Notes under the pieces: model-generated | Told to the model about the DNA's origin: nothing | The model's database searches: none | The model's input: the letters and a program-made list of their open reading frames with translations, nothing else | NCBI GenBank assembly: GCA_029204045.2 | Contig: CM055077.1 | Span: forward strand, 754,765-818,764 | DNA length: 64,000 bases | Direction of reading: 5' to 3' | Source of the DNA: Tillandsia leiboldiana | Lineage: Eukaryota; Streptophyta; Magnoliopsida; Poales; Bromeliaceae | Position numbers and translations under genes: made by a program | Part shown: positions 59,401 to 64,000 of the stretch, one piece after another | Numbering within the stretch: the first letter of the stretch is position 1 | How the letters are laid out: each line of letters starts with the position of its first letter

Positions 59401-60525
59401 CATGAACTTACCTCGCCGGAAATTGTAGGAAGAAGATGGCGCCTCCCGCGGCGACGCACGGCGGCGGTTGGGGCTGGGTCTACCTCAGTTCGGCTGCGGC
59501 TCCACGAGAGATGTCTCAGGTGCCGGCTCAGTCTACCCAGGTTCCTCCCCAGCCTTCCACCTCCACAACACCCGAAATCAAGATTTTCTTCTTCTTCTTC
59601 TCCGGCGACGTGGAGGCGCGGCCGGTGCGGGGGAAGGTGAGGAGTGGAGAGTGGTGAAGTGGGTGAGAAGGGTGGTTATAGGCCGGGGGCACGGTTGCAA
59701 TAACCGACGGTGTGGGGGCACGTTCTCAACGTGTGTTATGGCACAATTGTAATAAACCCCCCTCTAGGCCATTCAATTTCAACCAGGTCCTTCCCAGTAT
59801 ACTCCTTTCACAATCCAGTCCTTCTCCAAGCATTGGCGCGCTAATCGAGGCAACTTGCATAGGGTTTTAAGTGTAATTATCCCCTTTTTTGCCTTATTTC
59901 ACGCATTTCGAGACGATCCGTTCGTCGAAACGGAAAATGGACTGCGCCATGACGTCCGGCTCGACGAGACCTATCAGGTAGCGATTTTTGATTTTCGAAA
60001 AACTGCCCGGATTAAATCTCGGTCCATAAAATACAGTCCCGGAATACAGTTTTCGCGTTTTTCGAGACTTAGGGTCGTCAAACGGAAATTCCGTCAGTGC
60101 CATTGCGTCCAGAACGTCGGAGCCATTCAAATCGACTACCTGAAGTGCTACATTCAGATTTCAGATAGTGAATTGGCTCAACGTTGACGCAAAGGGGTTC
60201 GAAAATTAGGGTTTACTATTCACTGTACCCTCGACTTAAGTCGCGGGTCCCGCCCGCTTCTTCGTCGATTTCTGGAAGATCCGACCGTCAGATCTGAACA
60301 ATCTTAATATGGTTTTCACTCAGTTCGTCATGACGGTCGCACTCGTGGTCTCGGATCTTCGAGATCAGGCTCGGATTGAAAGGCGATATTTTTGGCCCAC
60401 TAACTGCGCAAATTACACTGCAGAAAAGGGGCACTTTGACTACGGGTGACATTCATGATCCAGATTTATCTTGACTCAAATCAATATCATTTCTTTATAA
60501 ATTTTCAAAATTTCAAGTTCTTACA
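56395..60525 (-). mobile_element. Nested solo LTR, 4131 bp, of a second long-LTR Gypsy family
   Basis: The insert begins TGTCACGCCCCGAG and ends TTCTTACA on the plus strand, so it is TG...CA on the minus strand and ends GGGGCGTGACA like its host LTR. AATAG is duplicated at 56390-56394 and 60526-60530. Subtracting the insert and one duplication restores the host LTR to its expected length. There is no primer-binding site, no polypurine tract and no coding domain, so it is a solo LTR left by recombination between two LTRs. A 25-base T run lies at about 56426-56450. ORFs near 58.5-59.7 kb are GC-rich by-products. Confidence 0.9.
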
Positions 60526-61973
60526 AATAGTAACAACCCGGTCAACCACCCAAGATCCGTGGTCGCCGCAACATCCTGTCAAAAGCCCAACCTGTCCCAA
60601 ATCCCCAATACCTGACTACACTGTCCAACATCCGCTTGAACCCGAGCGACTATGCCGCAAGTCTATCAATAATAGGAGAAAAAAAGAATAAATGTATGGT
60701 TTCTCCTAAGTCAAGTCCCAAAAGATAGTACAGCAGTAAAAGGTGACATAATTAAGTGACCCGTTTAATCATGCATTGTCTCAATATTTTGTCCATTTTT
60801 CAAGAATAATCAGTTTAAAGGGTAAAGGCTAAGGTGACAGTCACATATGAACAATCATCCATTTTGCAGTCCTCAATTTATATTCTGCCCCTAAACATGC
60901 AGTCCAGAATAATTAAGCGATCAATTAAAGTAAACATGTTACCACAAATTCCACATGGATCCAATAACCATTAAATAATTTCCCTAAGGCATGCAAGACT
61001 ACCAATCAATAAGTTAGCATCAACAAATCAGGGGAATTCTGACATCCCTAGTGGGCATACCAAAGGAGAGGAGTACAACAACCACCCACCTGAAGTGCTA
61101 ACTGTCCGGGTCCGTACAGCTGAAAATACCAAAAACTCCAATCCTGTGCTCCAACAAGTTCAGCACACCCGTACTACTCCTGGTACAATACAAAGTCCAC
61201 TAAATACACTAAGGCTCCCAATTATTGCTCTTATAATCACATACAACATCGGATTCAAAACTGTTAAATTATCACCTGCAGAAAGTGCCCAGAAAATTCC
61301 AAGAAAAATATAACGGCGATCCTCGCGTCGATAGCTTCGCAACGGTACCAAGCACGCCCAAATCTGAGTTCGGTAAGTCAAGATATAAATTCGGGAAGAG
61401 GGGTATCACAACAAAAATCTGTGCTAAAGACTGTGCACTGTTCACTGAGAAAACAGTGATTTTCACCTCGAAATAATCCCCCGGAAAATCCAAGAAAAAT
61501 ACGAGCGCGTTCCTTGCGATCCGTAGATGAAAAAGTTGTAGAAGCTCGTTTCCGTCTGATGCTCGTGCGCGAAGATACGGCCAAAATACCCCGCTGCTGT
61601 CAAGGAAATCCATACAGAAAAAGGGGTCACTGTTTGCCTCGGGATCCATGCCAACACTTCGAAACGGGAAAGCGCGACCAAAACAAAAGATGAAGTCCTA
61701 CCTCTCAGGAGTCTGTCGGCGCAAGAATCACTGCAAAATGATCTCGAGGTAGCCTAGGGGAGCCAAAAGACTGTCGCTGCGCCGAAGAAGAACACTAGAA
61801 AGCAACGTCGCGCCGCACCGTAAAATGGGGAACCTCGGGATTCGAGCCTCCTAAAATCCTGAAACTTTGCAGGTGGATCAAGGATTAAGAGGGGAAAATT
61901 TCATCAATAGGAAGCTCGGGCAGAAGATGTGCGGTTTGGGAGAAAAAGGCCAAAGAAAGAGGCTCGGGTTGGC

Positions 61974-61981
61974 TATTTATA
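61974..61981 (-). promoter_or_regulatory. TATA box of the Gypsy 5' LTR
   Basis: TATAAATA on the minus strand inside GCCTATAAATAGCC. The same site is at 49208-49215 in the other LTR. Transcription from here toward lower coordinates must cross the nested 4.1-kb solo LTR before reaching gag-pol. Confidence 0.7.
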
Positions 61982-63596
61982 GGCTGAAAAATCTTTTGGA
62001 GAAATACCCTCTGTGTCCCCACTTTCGGGCGCCCGAAATCTTTCGGGCTGCTACAGTAATGGGCCGGCCCATTACTGTTCACGCCCGAAACTCCACGGGC
62101 CGGCCACGTAGCCCACTTCACCGAGACCCTGGGCCCCCCTGCACCCGGCGCACCTGCGCCAGCCAATGGCAGCGCGACACGTGGCCCGGCAATCCGTGCA
62201 CCGCGCATGTCGCGCCGTGGACCGCGCACGTCGCGGCTGACCCGGGCCGTACGGCCACCTGCCCCGCCGTACGTGTCACTTGCCCCGGTCACCAACTCCA
62301 CCGGTTCGTTGACCGGGAGCACAACACCGAACCAAACACCTCATGCCACGTGTCCACCCGGTCTACCGTGCACCCGGGACCAAAATCCGTGGACCGCGTC
62401 TGCAGCACCGGCCAACCGAAAAGCGCCACGTGGCCCGCCCCCGGCGCACGACCTCCGCGGTGGACCGCGCTCCTGCCCGCGCCCTCAGCCGCCTGCCTGC
62501 GCCCTCAGCCGCCTGCCCGCGGCCGCTAAACGCCTGCCCGAGGCTGCGCCGCCGCCCGCCGACGCTGCCCGCCGCTACCGGCCGCCGCCGGCGATCGCCG
62601 GAGACACTGTTCCGGCATGAACAGTACCCGCAAGCTCATAAACAGTAAGTAAATAGCCCATCTTGACCGTTTTCGCGCGCTGATTCCAAAAACGGCGTCC
62701 ATTTTGCCAAAATCCACTTCCAAAATTTGTCGGAGGCTCCCGGAAAGGTAAATTTAATCCATTTTTCGCGCCGGGTCGCAATCTTGATTCCAATAAGCGC
62801 GCAAACCACTCTAACACCCCGAATGGGCTCCCAGATAGGCAGACAAGCTCCAAAACGACAGAAAACCAATTCCCAACCTCCGCTTTGGCCTAAAACCTCT
62901 CTAACATTCGGCAAAAACAGCCGCCGGCCAAACACAACAAGCCAAAGCTTCACAGGGTCCATCTGTGGCATCCATTTGATGCGCTATGGCCGAACACACC
63001 ATCGACAGGTGTTTGCACAGAGAAAAAGCGGGAAAAAGCTGTAAGGAGTTCAGGGGCCCTACACTAGATCTTATTTTAAATGGTTTAAAAAATTTTCTAA
63101 TTAAAATTTAATTGATTTAGATTTATTTACACGGTTAAATAAGCAAACGTCTCACATCTATTATTAAAATTATAAATTTTGTAATCCATTGATAATTAAG
63201 CCAACGGTGTCAAAAAAAATTAAATTTTAATTTTTATATATTTTTAGTGGTCTAAATTATATTTAACGATACCGATCATCAGTTTAGAATCTCTATTATC
63301 AAAAATAAATCAGTAGTAACAGAGCTCATTTGCTATAGTATTCCCGTCTAACTCTATATACATATTCTATAACAATGAATAAACAAAATACTTAAATTAA
63401 GTCGATTAATTGATTAGCTATCTATAATTCTTATAATCTTTGTATGAATAATTATATGTTACTTAATTAATAATTGATGTTTCAAAGAAATTTAGAATGA
63501 TTTTAAAACTATATATTCCACAACAAAAAATATACAAATTAAATACTTAAATTAAGTTGATTAATTGATTCTTTATCTATAATTGTTACAATCTTT

Positions 63597-63598
<2 letters not shown>

Positions 63599-63687
<89 letters not shown>
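63599..63687. repeat. TA microsatellite
   Basis: Uninterrupted (AT)44, about 89 bp. An in-frame Ile-Tyr ORF across it is meaningless. Confidence 0.97.
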
Positions 63688-63690
<3 letters not shown>

Positions 63691-63700
63691 GAGCTTATAT

Positions 63701-64000
63701 GGGTGTGTTTGGTAACGGATATAAAGGGGATAAGAGAGTTATTCCTCTCCTTATACCAAAACGTGATTTTGTATGGGGGAGAACAGCTGTTCCTCTCATA
63801 CCAACTTATCTAGTATAAGGGTAGAACAACTGTTCTATCTGTTGCTTACCTTTTCTTTTCTTTTTTTAATTAAAATTTTTAAAATTATATGATATTTAAA
63901 TTTATAAAATTTAATTTTTTTTTTTTTATAAATTTTAATCTCTTTTGTTTCTCTTATTTCTTTTTAATTTACCAAACACAAATTTTTTTTATTTCCGGTA
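63701..64000. mobile_element. Left end of a second PIF/Harbinger-like element, truncated by window end
   Basis: The terminus GGGTGTGTTTGGTAACGG matches GG(C/T)(C/T)CCGTTTGGTAACGG of the element at 35853-37045. Nearby sequence repeats the same internal words (GGGGATAAG, TTATACC, and ACCAAACACAAATTT near 63970, the reverse of a word at 35985). No right end or clear target duplication is visible before the window stops. Confidence 0.55.

Larger units (their letters stand above)
46834..63063 (-). mobile_element. Complete Ty3/Gypsy chromovirus (Tekay/Del-like) with about 3.5-kb LTRs
   Basis: The element is bounded by long TG...CA direct repeats and a perfect 5-bp target duplication, CTAGA (46829-46833 and 63064-63068). 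On the minus strand the order is 5' LTR (55464-63063, interrupted), primer-binding site, gag-pol (55188-50380), polypurine tract and 3' LTR (46834-50319). Without the nested insertion it is about 12.1 kb. By eye the LTRs differ at only some 25-30 positions plus a 21-bp repeat-unit difference, so the insertion is young. The C-terminal part of the polyprotein has a chromodomain-like block, which places it among chromoviruses; Tekay/Del is the best fit for long LTRs. Confidence 0.95.
55464..63063 (-). repeat. 5' LTR of the Gypsy element, split by a nested solo LTR
   Basis: The two parts, 55464-56394 and 60531-63063 (3464 bp together), align end to end with the 3' LTR at 46834-50319. The break falls exactly where the intact LTR reads GCAATAG then TAACAACC (47758-47772). 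The TATA box in the right-hand part is at 61974-61981. The insertion separates the upstream promoter region (right) from the R/U5 part next to the internal region. Confidence 0.95.
63069..64000. other. AT-rich right flank with microsatellite and start of a PIF-like element
   Basis: No gene is seen. A direct repeat around ACTTAAATTAAGT(C/T)GATTAATTGATT occurs near 63390 and 63545. An (AT)n tract runs 63599-63687. From 63701 the sequence GGGTGTGTTTGGTAACGG and following GGGGATAAG resemble the termini of the PIF-like element at 35853-37045. Confidence 0.6.

Noticed and set aside
58572..59752. Several GC-rich ORFs of 70-140 codons on both strands
   Set aside because: They lie inside the nested solo LTR, overlap each other in several frames and show no domain.
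1..64000. CRISPR arrays, operons or bacterial-type signals
   Set aside because: Tandem repeats here lack unique equal-length spacers, and the intron-rich genes are plainly eukaryotic.

Overview
The window is nuclear DNA from a flowering plant, most likely a commelinid monocot. The pointers are very GC-rich first exons on otherwise AT-rich genes, a Bowman-Birk inhibitor of the single-headed monocot type, PIF/Tourist-like elements, a plant Helitron carrying an RPA-like gene, a 5S-related (Cassandra-type) miniature retrotransposon and chromovirus-type Gypsy elements with very long LTRs. A bromeliad-like genome would fit, but I cannot fix the species. There is one 100-N assembly gap (23750-23849). 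Exon borders below were read by eye from splice signals and reading frame.

Gene layout. (1) 350-3870 (-): 5' part of a DENN-domain (Rab regulator) gene that runs off the left edge; its introns hold a Tourist-like MITE and a 5'-truncated LINE with a 13-bp target-site duplication (TSD). (2) 5534-11883 (+): complete 15-exon gene for mitochondrial glycine decarboxylase P-protein, head-to-head with gene 1. (3) 12521-13024 (-): two-exon secreted Bowman-Birk-type inhibitor. (4) 13.1-23.7 kb: repeat-rich region whose only convincing ORF (16491-17042, +) is an unrecognised 183-aa protein, possibly dsRBD-like plus coiled coil; exon-like blocks downstream of it are duplicated. (5) about 23.85-31.02 kb (+): Helitron with a decayed Rep/Pif1 helicase gene, an apparently intact 10-exon RPA1-like gene and a clear 3' hairpin with CTAG end. 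(6) 32.1-35.5 kb: solo LTR containing a nested 474-bp Cassandra-type element with one normal and one palindromic LTR. (7) 35853-37045: PIF/Harbinger-type element carrying fragments of two unrelated genes (L-type lectin receptor kinase and ALOG/LSH). (8) 38770-45882 (+): complete 11-exon DEAD-box RNA helicase of the RH29/DDX54/Dbp10 type. (9) 46834-63063 (-): intact Ty3/Gypsy chromovirus with about 3.5-kb LTRs, a 1602-codon gag-pol ORF and a CTAGA TSD; its 5' LTR is split by a 4131-bp solo LTR. (10) 63.1-64 kb: AT-rich, ending in a microsatellite and the start of another PIF-like element.

The host genes are unrelated housekeeping or defence functions: photorespiratory glycine cleavage, ribosome biogenesis, membrane traffic and protease inhibition. 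Much of the sequence right of 23 kb is transposon DNA. All three giant LTRs and the Cassandra-type element lie in the same (-) orientation. The best leads are the palindromic-LTR Cassandra-type element, the double gene capture in the PIF-like element, and the unrecognised small protein with its duplicated downstream blocks.
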